Shown piece after piece: positions 41,821 to 50,272 of a stretch of 64,000 nucleotides of DNA. Location: positions 14,254 through 78,253 of the forward strand of contig SFDX01000006.1 of NCBI GenBank assembly GCA_004557455.1, written 5' to 3'. The notes beneath the pieces were generated by a model that was not told the origin of the DNA, did not search any database, and saw only the letters and a list, made by a program, of their open reading frames with translations. The first letter of the stretch is position 1, and each line of letters begins with the position of its first letter. The DNA is from Akkermansia muciniphila (GTDB lineage: Bacteria; Verrucomicrobiota; Verrucomicrobiia; Verrucomicrobiales; Akkermansiaceae). Made by a program: the position numbers and the translations under genes.

Positions 41821-43371
41821 ATGCAGCAAGTCAACCTCAAGGAAAAATGGCGCAAGACCCCGCATCGCCCGGGTGTTTACCTCATGAAGGGAGAGGGCGG
41901 CGGTATCATCTACGTCGGCAAGGCCAAGGATCTGCACCGACGCTTGGCTAACTATTTCTCCCCGAGTCGCCAGACCCTTGAGAACGGCAAGACACGTGCC
42001 CTGATCGCTGCCATCCGCGATTTTGATTATCTGGAGGTTCGCAACGATAGTGAGTCGCTTATTCTGGAGCAGAAGCTCATTAAAGAATACCGCCCGCACT
42101 ATAATGTCCAGCTCCGTGATGACAAGCGGTATTTATTACTGAGAGCATCGCGCGGGGACGAACTGCCCCGCTTCTCCACCGTCCGACTCCGCAAGGATGA
42201 CGGAGCCCGCTACCTGGGCCCTTTCGTGCACAGCACCGCCCTCAAGGAAACTATGGAGTGGCTGAACCACCGCTTCCGCCTGCGTACCTGCACGGCTCGC
42301 TGCCCCGGACCGGAGAACTACCGCCACTGCCACGACGATGTTATCCGCCACTGTTCCGCACCCTGCATCGGACGCATCACCCCGGAGGAATACCGCAGCA
42401 ACTTTGAGGCCGCCCTCGCCCTGCTCGAAGGCGGGGCACGCAAGGAGCATCTCGATGCCCTGACGCAGGAAATGATGGAAGCCTCCGATGCGCTGGACTT
42501 CGAGCGCGCGGCCAAACTCCGCGACATCCGGGAGAACATTATCAAGACACTCGAACCCGCCCGACGCTTCGCTCGACGCTCGCCGGACCTTCCCGGCACC
42601 GTCAACCCCGACCGGGATCTTCAGGAGCTGGCCGATGCCCTCGGCATGGCCACGCCTCCCGCCGTCATGGAGTGTTTCGATATTTCCAACCTGTCAGATA
42701 ACCATATCGTTGCCTCCATGGTGCGCTTCACCAACGGACGCCCCGATAACAAAGCCTACCGCCGTTATCGCATCAAGGGCGTGGACGGCCAGAACGACTT
42801 TGCCTCCATGCTGGAAGTGGTTCGCCGCCGCTACACCCGTATTGTCAGCGAAAGCAGTTCCCTCCTCGGGGAGCATCCCGAGCACGGGGTCTATACCCGC
42901 CTCAAACAACTCAGTGCAGAGGGGCGCGCCCCTATCACCGTGCCGGATCTGGTGGTGGTGGACGGTGGCAAAGGCCAACTTGGGGTCGCCATGCAGGTTC
43001 TCGCGGAAATCGGGCTGGCAGACATGCCTGTTATCGGCCTTGCCAAACGCGACGAGGAAATCTACTTTCCCGACCGCGACGAACCGCTTGTGCTCAGCCA
43101 CGACTCCGGGGCCCTTCGCCTCCTGCAGCGCCTGCGCGACGAGGCCCACCGTTTTGCGAACAACTACAACGAGCTTCTGGTGCGCAAACGCGTACGAGAA
43201 AGCAAGCTCGACGCTTTCCCCGGCATGACCCCCAAGCGTAAGGAGCTTCTCCTCCTCCACTTCCACACCGTCCCCGGCATCCGCGCCCGCTCGGCAGAGG
43301 AAATCGCCGCCCTACCCGGCATCTCCCTCGCATGGGCCACCCGCTTCACCGCTTGGCTCGCTGAGCATTGA
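41821..43371 (+). CDS. uvrC: excinuclease ABC subunit C
   Basis: UvrC makes both incisions in nucleotide excision repair. The 516-aa protein has the GIY-YIG domain (PGVYLMK then GIIYVGKAKDLHRRLANYF), a UVR-type segment near residues 205-240 (LDFERAAKLRDIRENI), the RNase H-like nuclease half (ECFDISNLSDNHIVASMV and VVVDGGKGQL), and a C-terminal helix-hairpin-helix region (VPGIRARSAEEIAALPGIS). It is shorter than typical UvrC (about 600), mainly in the inter-domain regions. It is the third gene of the transcript starting at 40.2 kb. Confidence 0.95.
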   Translation: MQQVNLKEKWRKTPHRPGVYLMKGEGGGIIYVGKAKDLHRRLANYFSPSRQTLENGKTRALIAAIRDFDYLEVRNDSESLILEQKLIKEYRPHYNVQLRDDKRYLLLRASRGDELPRFSTVRLRKDDGARYLGPFVHSTALKETMEWLNHRFRLRTCTARCPGPENYRHCHDDVIRHCSAPCIGRITPEEYRSNFEAALALLEGGARKEHLDALTQEMMEASDALDFERAAKLRDIRENIIKTLEPARRFARRSPDLPGTVNPDRDLQELADALGMATPPAVMECFDISNLSDNHIVASMVRFTNGRPDNKAYRRYRIKGVDGQNDFASMLEVVRRRYTRIVSESSSLLGEHPEHGVYTRLKQLSAEGRAPITVPDLVVVDGGKGQLGVAMQVLAEIGLADMPVIGLAKRDEEIYFPDRDEPLVLSHDSGALRLLQRLRDEAHRFANNYNELLVRKRVRESKLDAFPGMTPKRKELLLLHFHTVPGIRARSAEEIAALPGISLAWATRFTAWLAEH

Positions 43372-43414
43372 AGCCATGCCGCATGCGGAATGAGCCGTTT
43401 TCGTCGTTTTTGTG

Positions 43415-43443
43415 TTGACAAAGGCATGCTGCTGGTATATAAA
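43415..43443 (+). promoter_or_regulatory. speA promoter
   Basis: -35 TTGACA (43415-43420), 17 bp, -10 TATAAA (43438-43443). It leaves a leader of about 17 bases, longer than most in this window. Confidence 0.7.
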
Positions 43444-43466
43444 GCCCCGAAACATACTGACAGCTT

Positions 43467-45407
43467 ATGCCGGGACGCAAGAATAACAGCATCAGACGCA
43501 AGGTGAAGAACTGGACCTTCTCCGATTCTGCCGATCTCTACGCCGTGGATGATTGGAGCAATGGCTACTTTGCCGTATCGAAGACGGGCGAGGTGACAGT
43601 AAAGCTGGAAGACAGCGACGGAACCAAGAAGGATGTGAGCCTGCGCACCATCATGGACGCGCTGGCCGACCGCGGAACGGATGCACCGGTGCTCCTGCGC
43701 TTCCGGGACCTGCTGCGAGCCCGCATCGACGAGCTTAACAAAAGCTTCATCAAGGCCATCAAGGAGGCGAACTACCGGGGCCAATACCGCGGGGTCTACC
43801 CCATCAAGGTCAACCAGCAGTGCCACATTGTGGAGGAAATCGTGGCACACGGCGCCCGATATCATTACGGTCTGGAGGCCGGCTCCAAGCCGGAGCTGAT
43901 TGCTGCCATGGCGCAGATGAAGGACAGCGAGGCCTTCTTGATGTGCAACGGTTATAAAGACGACGAATTCATCGACTTGGCACTGATGGGACAGATGATG
44001 GGCATCAACCTCTGCATTATTCTCGAGATGCCTAACGAGCTGCCGGCCATCCTCCGCCGTGCCCAGGTGCTGGGTATCGAGCCGAACCTGGGCGTGCGCG
44101 TCCGCCTCTCCGCCAAGGGGTCCGGGCATTGGAGCGAATCCGCAGGTGATAAATCGGTCTTCGGACTCAACCCCGCACAGGTCATTGATGTGGTGGACGA
44201 GCTGAAGGCAGCGGGCAAGTTGAATTGCCTCAAGGTGCTGCACTACCACCAGGGTTCGCAGATTCCGAATATATCCGTCATACGCGAGGGGCTCACGGAA
44301 GCATGCCGCATGTACATCGACCTGGTGCGGGAGGGCGCTCCGATGGGCACCTTGGACATGGGCGGCGGGCTTGCAGTTGACTATGACGGCTCGCAGACGA
44401 ATTTCCACTCCTCCTGCAACTATTCTGTGGAGGAGTACGCGCGCGATATTGTGGAGATTGTCGGGGAGATGTGCACCAAATGCGAGGTGCCGCACCCCAC
44501 GCTCGTCACGGAATCCGGTCGTGCCATCTCCGCCTATCACAGCGTTCTCGTATTCAATATTCTGGATGTTACCACGGCCCCGGGAATGGATGCCCAGCCG
44601 ACAACACTGCCGGAAAATGCAAGCGAAATTCTGAAGGCCTTGGATGAGACCCGCCGCATGCTCACGCGCAAAAATATCCAAGAGTGCTACAATGATGCGA
44701 ACTATTACCGCGACCAGTTGCGCATGCAGTTCTTCTACGGCAACACCACCCTGCGCGAGCGCGGCGTGGGAGAGGCCATCTACTGGCACATCATGGGCCT
44801 GATCTCACGCCGCTTGGCCGAGATGGGCGAGATTCCCGAGGACCTCAAGGAGGTATCCGATAACATGGTGGACTTCTACTACGGTAACTTCTCTGTCTTC
44901 CAGAGCCTCACGGACTGCTGGGCCATCGACCAGCTCTTCCCCGTCATGCCCATTCAGCGCCTCTGCGAGCGACCCACTCAAAAATCCGTTCTGGTGGATA
45001 TTACCTGCGATTGCGACGGCAAACTGGACCGCTTCATCGACCGCGAGGACGTGGCGAATTCCCTGCCGCTGCATGAAGTAGAGGGGCAGGAGAACTACTA
45101 CGTGGGCGTCTTCCTCATCGGTGCCTACCAGGAGACACTGGGTGACATTCACAACCTGCTGGGCGACACGAATGTGGTCAGTGTGCACTTGGAGAACGGG
45201 CGTCCGGTGTATACCGATGAGATCGAGGGCGACTGTGTGGCGGACGTTCTCTCCTATGTGAAATACGACAGCAAGGACCTCATCGCCCGCTTCCGCGCTT
45301 TGGCCGAACGCGCCGTGGAGGAAGGGCGCATCACACCGCGCCAGCGCCGCACCGCCCTGGATGCCTACCGCACCGGGTTGAACGGCTACACTTACTACGA
45401 GCTCTGA
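43467..45407 (+). CDS. speA: biosynthetic arginine decarboxylase
   Basis: SpeA converts arginine to agmatine, the first step of polyamine synthesis by the agmatine route. The 646-aa fold-III PLP enzyme shows YRGVYPIKVNQQ with the cofactor Lys114, GLEAGSKPELIAAMA, HYHQGSQIPN, DMGGGLAVDYDG and TESGRAISAYHS. Length matches the family (about 630-660). A single-gene unit with a perfect promoter and a 12-bp hairpin after the stop. No speB or aguA/aguB gene is in the window. Confidence 0.97.
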   Translation: MPGRKNNSIRRKVKNWTFSDSADLYAVDDWSNGYFAVSKTGEVTVKLEDSDGTKKDVSLRTIMDALADRGTDAPVLLRFRDLLRARIDELNKSFIKAIKEANYRGQYRGVYPIKVNQQCHIVEEIVAHGARYHYGLEAGSKPELIAAMAQMKDSEAFLMCNGYKDDEFIDLALMGQMMGINLCIILEMPNELPAILRRAQVLGIEPNLGVRVRLSAKGSGHWSESAGDKSVFGLNPAQVIDVVDELKAAGKLNCLKVLHYHQGSQIPNISVIREGLTEACRMYIDLVREGAPMGTLDMGGGLAVDYDGSQTNFHSSCNYSVEEYARDIVEIVGEMCTKCEVPHPTLVTESGRAISAYHSVLVFNILDVTTAPGMDAQPTTLPENASEILKALDETRRMLTRKNIQECYNDANYYRDQLRMQFFYGNTTLRERGVGEAIYWHIMGLISRRLAEMGEIPEDLKEVSDNMVDFYYGNFSVFQSLTDCWAIDQLFPVMPIQRLCERPTQKSVLVDITCDCDGKLDRFIDREDVANSLPLHEVEGQENYYVGVFLIGAYQETLGDIHNLLGDTNVVSVHLENGRPVYTDEIEGDCVADVLSYVKYDSKDLIARFRALAERAVEEGRITPRQRRTALDAYRTGLNGYTYYEL

Positions 45408-45418
45408 TACCGACAACA

Positions 45419-45460
45419 CGTCACCCTGCCCGTTCCGATCAGGAAGCAGGCAGGGTGACG
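45419..45460. terminator. hairpin between speA and tRNA-Arg
   Basis: A perfect 12-bp stem cgtcaccctgcc (45419-45430) / ggcagggtgacg (45449-45460). It lies between the convergent speA and tRNA genes and could stop transcription from both sides, although neither side has a strong T run. Confidence 0.7.
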
Positions 45461-45465
45461 GAAAG

Positions 45466-45539
45466 CACGCCGACCGCGGCTCGAACGCGGGACCCCAAGC
45501 TTAGAAGGCTCGTGCTCTATCCAACTGAGCTACCGGCGC
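45466..45539 (-). tRNA. tRNA-Arg (anticodon UCU)
   Basis: On the minus strand a 74-base cloverleaf folds with acceptor gcgccgg/tcggcgt (two G-U pairs), D stem gctc/gagc, anticodon stem cgagc/gcttg with loop ctTCTaa, and T arm ccgcg-ttcgagc-cgcgg. Anticodon TCT reads AGA. Discriminator G, no encoded CCA. Together with the CCU tRNA at 1.1 kb it covers both AGR codons. Confidence 0.95.
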
Positions 45540-45600
45540 ATGCGGCGCGGGTATGGTAGCAGAAAACGCCGGAGATTGCAAGCACAATTTCACGAAAGGG

Positions 45601-45629
45601 TTGACAAGTGTCCCCGAGCGGGGTAGAAT
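45601..45629 (+). promoter_or_regulatory. promoter of the C_GCAxxG_C_C gene
   Basis: -35 TTGACA (45601-45606), 17 bp, -10 TAGAAT (45624-45629), only 6 bases before the ATG at 45636. A clear leaderless arrangement. Confidence 0.7.
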
Positions 45630-45635
45630 GCGGGC

Positions 45636-46109
45636 ATGAAGGAGGAGAGAAGCGCGCTGGATTTTTTTCATGAGGGTTACAGCTGCGCCCAGTCGGTTTT
45701 TGCTGCCAATGCAAGCCGCATGGGGCTGGAGACAGAGACAGCACTGCGCTTGGCGGCAGGGCTGGGGGCCGGCATCGGGCGCATGCGCCTTACCTGCGGG
45801 GCCTTCTGTGCGCTGGTGCTCGCGGCGGGTTACTGCCGGGGCAACACTACGGGGAGCGCAGAGGACAAGGAGCGCATCTATGCCCTCGTGCAACGCCTAG
45901 CCGAGGAGTTCCGTGCTGAGTTCGGTGCTCTTTCCTGTGCAGAACTCCTCCACACCGACCCCGCCACCGAATCCACCCGCCCGCAGGAGCGCACAGCCGC
46001 CTACTACGCCGCCCGTCCCTGTGAGCGCTGTGTGGCCTTCTGCGACGACGCCGCGAAGCGTCTGTTGGAGGAAACAGCCGGCGACAGAATCACGAAGCAA
46101 CATAAATAA
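45636..46109 (+). CDS. C_GCAxxG_C_C family protein (redox/Cys-rich)
   Basis: A 157-aa protein of the C_GCAxxG_C_C family, with the defining cysteines in GYSCAQSVF, TCGAFCALVLAAGYC, ALSCAELL and RPCERCVAFCDDAAKRLLEE. The family is of unknown function and is thought to be redox-active or to bind a metal cluster. No signal peptide. Monocistronic by context, with its own near-perfect promoter. The fic pseudogene promoter begins 4 bases after its stop. Confidence 0.88.
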   Translation: MKEERSALDFFHEGYSCAQSVFAANASRMGLETETALRLAAGLGAGIGRMRLTCGAFCALVLAAGYCRGNTTGSAEDKERIYALVQRLAEEFRAEFGALSCAELLHTDPATESTRPQERTAAYYAARPCERCVAFCDDAAKRLLEETAGDRITKQHK

Positions 46110-46113
46110 ATTC

Positions 46114-46142
46114 TTGAATTCCTCCATGATTTGTGCGATAAT
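46114..46142 (+). promoter_or_regulatory. promoter of the fic gene
   Basis: -35 TTGAAT (46114-46119), 17 bp, -10 GATAAT (46137-46142). The original ATG (46157) is 14 bases downstream. Confidence 0.6.
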
Positions 46143-46156
46143 GGGGGCGTCTTCCG

Positions 46157-47208
46157 ATGAGCGATTACGTACCACCTTTTCGACAGAGTGATGCCGTCAT
46201 GAACCTGCTTGCAGAAGCCTGCGAGCTAGTAGGGAGGGTGAACAACGAGAGCCCCTGTCCGTTCATTTGAGAAGGCAGAATCAAATTCGCTCCATCCACG
46301 CCTCCCTGCACATCGAACAGAATACCCTGACGCAGGAACAGATAACGGCTATTCTTGACGGGAAACGGGTTCTCGGCCCACCTCAGGAAATTCTCGAGGT
46401 CAAGAATGCCGCAGAGGCCTATGCCCTGCTTCAGGATTTGAATCCGCTTGCCGAGCAGGATTTGCTGCGGGCCCACCGCGCGATGATGCAATCTCTCGTT
46501 CGGGAGGCCGGTTGTTTTCGGAAAGGTGGGGTCGGAGTGATGGCCGGTGACCGGGCCATCCACATTGCTCCGCCGGCGCACCTCGTGCCGTATCAAATAC
46601 GGGACCTGTTGTCATGGTACGGGAAATCCAAGCTGCATCCTCTGCTGAAGAGCTCTGTATTTCACTACGAGTTCGAATTCATTCATCCCTTTGACGATGG
46701 AAACGGGCGCATGGGGCGTCTGTGGCATACCCTCCTGCTGTCCCGTTGGCGTTCTTTCTTCGCTTGGTTGCCCATCGAGGAGCTCATTGCCGAACGCCAA
46801 CAAGAGTACTACCGGGTCCTGCAGGAGGCGGATTCCCGAGGGGAATGTTCCTGCTTCGTTCAGCTGATGCTGGAAGTGATTCGCGACACACTCAGTCAAT
46901 TCTCTGCCACGAGTCGATCTTCCGGTGACCTAGCCGGGGCCGAAAACGACCAAGCTGCGCGCAAAAACGACCAAGCTGCGACCAAGCTGCCCCCCGACAC
47001 GCCGGCACCGGTTCGGGAGTTGCTCGAGGCGCTCGGGCAGGACACCCTGTCTGCCGCTCAGCTTATGGAGCAACTGGGATTGCAGCATCGCGCCAACTTC
47101 CGTCAACGCTACCTAGCCCCGGCTTTGGCATGCGGGTTCGTCCTCCGCACCCTGCCGGACACTCCGAACAGCCCCAACCAGCGCTACCGCGCAGCCGACA
47201 GAGGCTAA
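46157..47208 (+). pseudogene. Fic-domain AMP-transferase, frameshifted near the N-terminus
   Basis: The gene starts at ATG 46157 with the typical Fic N-terminus (MSDYVPPFRQSDAVMNLLAE) but runs into TGA at 46268-46270. The rest of the protein continues in the -1 frame through 47208, with RSIHASLHIEQNTLTQEQ, ILDGKRVLGPP and the intact FIC motif HPFDDGNGRMGR. The join falls at a cccc tract (46252-46255); one extra C would restore a continuous protein. A C-terminal winged-helix-like part and a tandem repeat (NDQAARKNDQAATK) follow. A shortened product could start at TTG 46267 and would keep the catalytic core. The lesion could be decay, slippage-based switching or a sequence error. Confidence 0.75.
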
Positions 47209-47221
47209 CGAGACCGGAAAA

Positions 47222-47256
47222 ACGCCGCAGCCCCGGGAAGGAACTGCGGCGTGAAA
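47222..47256 (-). terminator. terminator of the GH57/GT4 operon
   Basis: A 9-bp stem acgccgcag (47222-47230) / ctgcggcgt (47244-47252) between convergent genes. On the minus strand it is followed by tttt, fitting the end of the GH57 operon. Confidence 0.75.
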
Positions 47257-47274
47257 TCAGGATGTTCCGCGAAC

Positions 47275-48459
47275 TCAGGCCAAGTTCTTGGAATCGAAAG
47301 CCTTGTTCATCTCCGCCTCGCGCTTCACGCGAACCTGCAGATCCGCCAGCGCGTTCATGTAGTAGATGTAGGCATCGAAAGGAGAGGGATACGGCGTAAA
47401 GCCGTTGCTCTTCTCCATATAGTGGAAGTGGTCCGCGCTCTGCAGCTTGCGCCACACGTGGATCATATCGCTGTCATGGCTGGCCTTAACGGCCGCCTCC
47501 AAGTCATAGATCTTCTTGATGGCCTCCTGCTGCATCACATTGCCATTCCACTGGGTCGTGGTGCCGTAGGTGGAGCAGCTCACCGGGTTCGGGCAATCCA
47601 GCGTGCCCGTGGACGGGAACTTCCGCACGGCCTCCCCGGGGGTAAGGAAGGTGTTACCGTTGAACACAGCCGCCGTAATCATCGTACGCCAGAACTCAAA
47701 GACACCCGTGGTGTCCGGCTGGCGCTCGCCGAGCGTCTCGTAGTCCATGGACAGGTTCACCACCTGCCCCTCCTGGCGGGTCAACCAATCCGCGAAGGTG
47801 TAGGGAGACAGCGGGTACTCGCTCCAAGTGGGGTCAACGCGACGATTCGCCAAGTCATTGGAGAGGTGGCGGTTGCGGATGAGCGTCTTCGTCTTGTCGA
47901 TGAGCGGCGCGCACTGCAGGTCATTCGTGTGGCGGTTGGACATCATGCGGCTGTTGCCGTCTGCCATAATGCCCTCGAAGCCCATATCACAGACCTGGGC
48001 TGCAATTGCGTTATCATACAGCATGCCGGTATTCCACAGCACGGTGGGGCGGCAGCCGAAGAGCTGCTCGATGAGCTGCACATGCTCCTGCACCTGCTCC
48101 TCGAACTCCGAGGGAGCGTAGAGCGAGGCGAGGGAAGCGTAGTACGGCATGGCCAGGAACTCCACCGCCCCTGTCTCCGCCAAGCGGGCGAAGGAGTCGA
48201 TGAGGTCCGGGCGGTGGTACTTTGCCTGCTCGAGAATCACCCCTGAGAGTGCGAGCGCAAAGCGGAACTTGCCGTCGGAAAGCTCGATGAGCTGCTGCAT
48301 GAGGCGGTTCGCCGGCAGGTAGCAGCGCTCCGCCACCGCGCTGAGCACGCGACCGTTGAGCTCGTCGTCCTCATAGAACGCGTGCTCCCCGATCTTGAAA
48401 AAATCATACGGAATCAGCCGGTTAGGCTGGTGCGCATGGAAGGTAAGGGTAATGTTCAT
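47275..48459 (-). CDS. GH57-like protein with substituted catalytic positions
   Basis: A 394-aa protein of glycoside hydrolase family 57 (alpha-amylase or glucanotransferase type). Motif 1 is intact (TFHAHQPNRL, residues 6-15), and the acid/base motif is present as LSMDYETLGE (Asp239). The nucleophile motif reads LWNTGMLYDN with Gly145 where active enzymes have Glu (TE), and motif 2 reads PYYASL where a His (YYHSL) is usual. It may therefore be a GH57-like non-catalytic protein of the kind known in Bacteroides, or have altered activity. It is 27 bases downstream of the GT4 gene, and the pair resembles glycogen-metabolism clusters. No signal peptide, so it is cytoplasmic. Confidence 0.85.
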   Translation of the reverse strand: MNITLTFHAHQPNRLIPYDFFKIGEHAFYEDDELNGRVLSAVAERCYLPANRLMQQLIELSDGKFRFALALSGVILEQAKYHRPDLIDSFARLAETGAVEFLAMPYYASLASLYAPSEFEEQVQEHVQLIEQLFGCRPTVLWNTGMLYDNAIAAQVCDMGFEGIMADGNSRMMSNRHTNDLQCAPLIDKTKTLIRNRHLSNDLANRRVDPTWSEYPLSPYTFADWLTRQEGQVVNLSMDYETLGERQPDTTGVFEFWRTMITAAVFNGNTFLTPGEAVRKFPSTGTLDCPNPVSCSTYGTTTQWNGNVMQQEAIKKIYDLEAAVKASHDSDMIHVWRKLQSADHFHYMEKSNGFTPYPSPFDAYIYYMNALADLQVRVKREAEMNKAFDSKNLA

Positions 48460-48486
48460 AGCCGTGAAGGTTGATGGGTGAAAGGG

Positions 48487-49794
48487 TTACCAACCGAGCA
48501 CATGGTGGTAGACGCGCAGCATCTTCTCCGCCGCCGTGTCCCAGTTGGAGTTCTTGATGTCCTGTGCACTCTGCTCCGCCACGCGCTTGTAGAGCTCTTC
48601 ATCCGTGATGAGGTCCACAATGTGCTTGGCCATCATGTTCACATCCCAGAAGTCCGCCTTCAGCGCGCCCTTCATCACCTCCGCCACGCCGCTCTGCTTC
48701 GAAATAACGGCCGGAATGTTGAATTGGGCCGCCTCCAGCGCGGAGAGGCCGAAGGGCTCGGAGACCGAAGGCATGCAGTACACATCCGTCATGGAAAGCA
48801 GCTCGTTAACCTTTGCCTTGTTCAGGAAGCCGGTGAAGTGGAACTTGTCGCCCACGCCGTGGAAGGCCCCGGTTTCGATAAGCTGGCGGAGCTTCTCGCC
48901 GGTGCCTGCCATCACGAAGCGTACGTTGTCGGTCTGCTCCAGCACCTTGGCAGCAATCTGCAGGAAGAACTCCGGCCCCTTCTGCGCGGTGAGACGACCG
49001 AGAAAGAGCACGAGCTTCTCCGGGAACTTCTTCTTGCTGTGGAAGACGTGCACGGGATCCGCACCGTTGTGCACGGGGAAAATCTTGGAGGGATCGATGC
49101 CGTAGTGGCCGGCCGCAACAGTGCCGGTGTACTTGGACACGGGGATGACGGCGTCCGCCTGCTCCATGCCGTACTTCTCGATGTCGTAGATCCAACCGCG
49201 GGCATCTGCACCGGCGCGGTCAAACTGGGAGGCATGCAGGTGCACCACCAAGGGCTTGCCCGTGGCGCGCTTCACCTCCACACCGGCCAAGTAGGTCATC
49301 CAGTCGTGGGCGTGCACCAAGTCAAAGTCGTACTTGCGGGCCATGATGGCGCAGATCTTGGAGAACTCGATGACCTTGCGGGCCAAGTCACCGGCGTACA
49401 GATCCTCCTTGCCGGTGAAGAGATCCAAGTCCGCATGATGCACCTTGGAGAAGAGCAGCTTGCCCTCCTGCGTAAAGGTAACGGTGCCGGGCGTACCCTC
49501 CGTGCTGGCGTAGGGGTCCAGGTTAATGGGGGCCTTGCTCACCATGGCGCAGCTCTCGTAGGTGTAGGGCTGCGCTTCGGTGGTCTGCAGCTCGCCGTAG
49601 CTGAGAGTGTTGACACCGCGCAGAGTGAACCCGTCGTAAGAAGCATCGGGCGCGGCCTTGGGCACGATGACGGCCAAGTCCACTTTCTTTGCCAAGGCCT
49701 TGGAGATGCCCATGCAGGCAACGCCGAGACCGCCGTTGATGAGCGGGGGGAACTCCCAGCCCAACTCCAGTACTTTAATCCTCCTGTCTTCCAT
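48487..49794 (-). CDS. GT4 glycosyltransferase, glycogen synthase-like
   Basis: A 435-aa GT-B enzyme. The N-terminal half starts KVLELGWEFPPLINGGLGVAC, a glycogen-synthase-like substrate loop, and has LVHAHDWMTYLAG. The C-terminal half has LFLGRLTAQKGPEFFL and the donor-binding motif SEPFGLSALEA. It is probably a glucosyltransferase building alpha-glucan from a nucleotide-glucose. Its pairing with a GH57 protein is the arrangement seen in Bacteroidetes glycogen loci, although a debranching enzyme gene is absent here. A possible promoter lies about 60 bases upstream on the minus strand (TGGACA, about 18 bp, TTAATA). Confidence 0.9.
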   Translation of the reverse strand: MEDRRIKVLELGWEFPPLINGGLGVACMGISKALAKKVDLAVIVPKAAPDASYDGFTLRGVNTLSYGELQTTEAQPYTYESCAMVSKAPINLDPYASTEGTPGTVTFTQEGKLLFSKVHHADLDLFTGKEDLYAGDLARKVIEFSKICAIMARKYDFDLVHAHDWMTYLAGVEVKRATGKPLVVHLHASQFDRAGADARGWIYDIEKYGMEQADAVIPVSKYTGTVAAGHYGIDPSKIFPVHNGADPVHVFHSKKKFPEKLVLFLGRLTAQKGPEFFLQIAAKVLEQTDNVRFVMAGTGEKLRQLIETGAFHGVGDKFHFTGFLNKAKVNELLSMTDVYCMPSVSEPFGLSALEAAQFNIPAVISKQSGVAEVMKGALKADFWDVNMMAKHIVDLITDEELYKRVAEQSAQDIKNSNWDTAAEKMLRVYHHVLGW

Positions 49795-49952
49795 AAGAGC
49801 TTCTTGTCTGTTGCGTGTTTGGACGCCCTGTGCGGAGCGTCGGCTCTATTAAAGCGAAAAAAAAGCGATTTGTCCAGCCAAATGTGTGCCTGTATGGCAA
49901 AAACAGGCCGAAAATCGAATTCCCCGGGGTGGGAAGGAGAGGAGGCCGTGCC

Positions 49953-50159
49953 TCAACCCTCATTATTCACGCGGCGGATATCCTCGAGGGCTGCGATGAA
50001 GTCGTCCAGGATTTCGGCCGGCACCATGATGCGGTCGCGGTTAGAGCTAACTTTTTCGGTGATGCGAACCACACGGCCCCGGGCATTGCTCTTCAGGTCA
50101 ATGAAAAAGGTTTTGCGGTCTGCAATGATCTTCTCTGTGCAAATAATATCGTCGTCCAC
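49953..50159 (-). CDS. DUF3276/PUR-type small nucleic-acid-binding protein
   Basis: A 68-aa protein that matches the DUF3276 (PUR-alpha-like) pattern: KIIADRKTFFIDLKSNARGR, then VRITEKVSSNRDRIMVP and a final helix FIAALEDIR. Family members bind single-stranded DNA or RNA as dimers. The start is a GTG at 50159 following a promoter with a leader of about 35 bases. Bacteroidetes and spirochaetes carry similar small regulators. Confidence 0.85.
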   Translation of the reverse strand: MDDDIICTEKIIADRKTFFIDLKSNARGRVVRITEKVSSNRDRIMVPAEILDDFIAALEDIRRVNNEG

Positions 50160-50199
50160 TGTTGTAGGAAGCCGTGGTTGCGCGGCTTTACAGTAGTGT

Positions 50200-50227
50200 A
50201 TTGTACCAAAACGGGCGCCGGAGTCAA
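50200..50227 (-). promoter_or_regulatory. promoter of the DUF3276 gene
   Basis: -35 TTGACT (50222-50227), 16 bp, -10 TACAAT (50200-50205), about 40 bases before the GTG start. Confidence 0.6.
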
Positions 50228-50272
50228 TCTTTTTTTGACGAAATGAACAAAAAACGTTCGCGGGGGAGCCGT

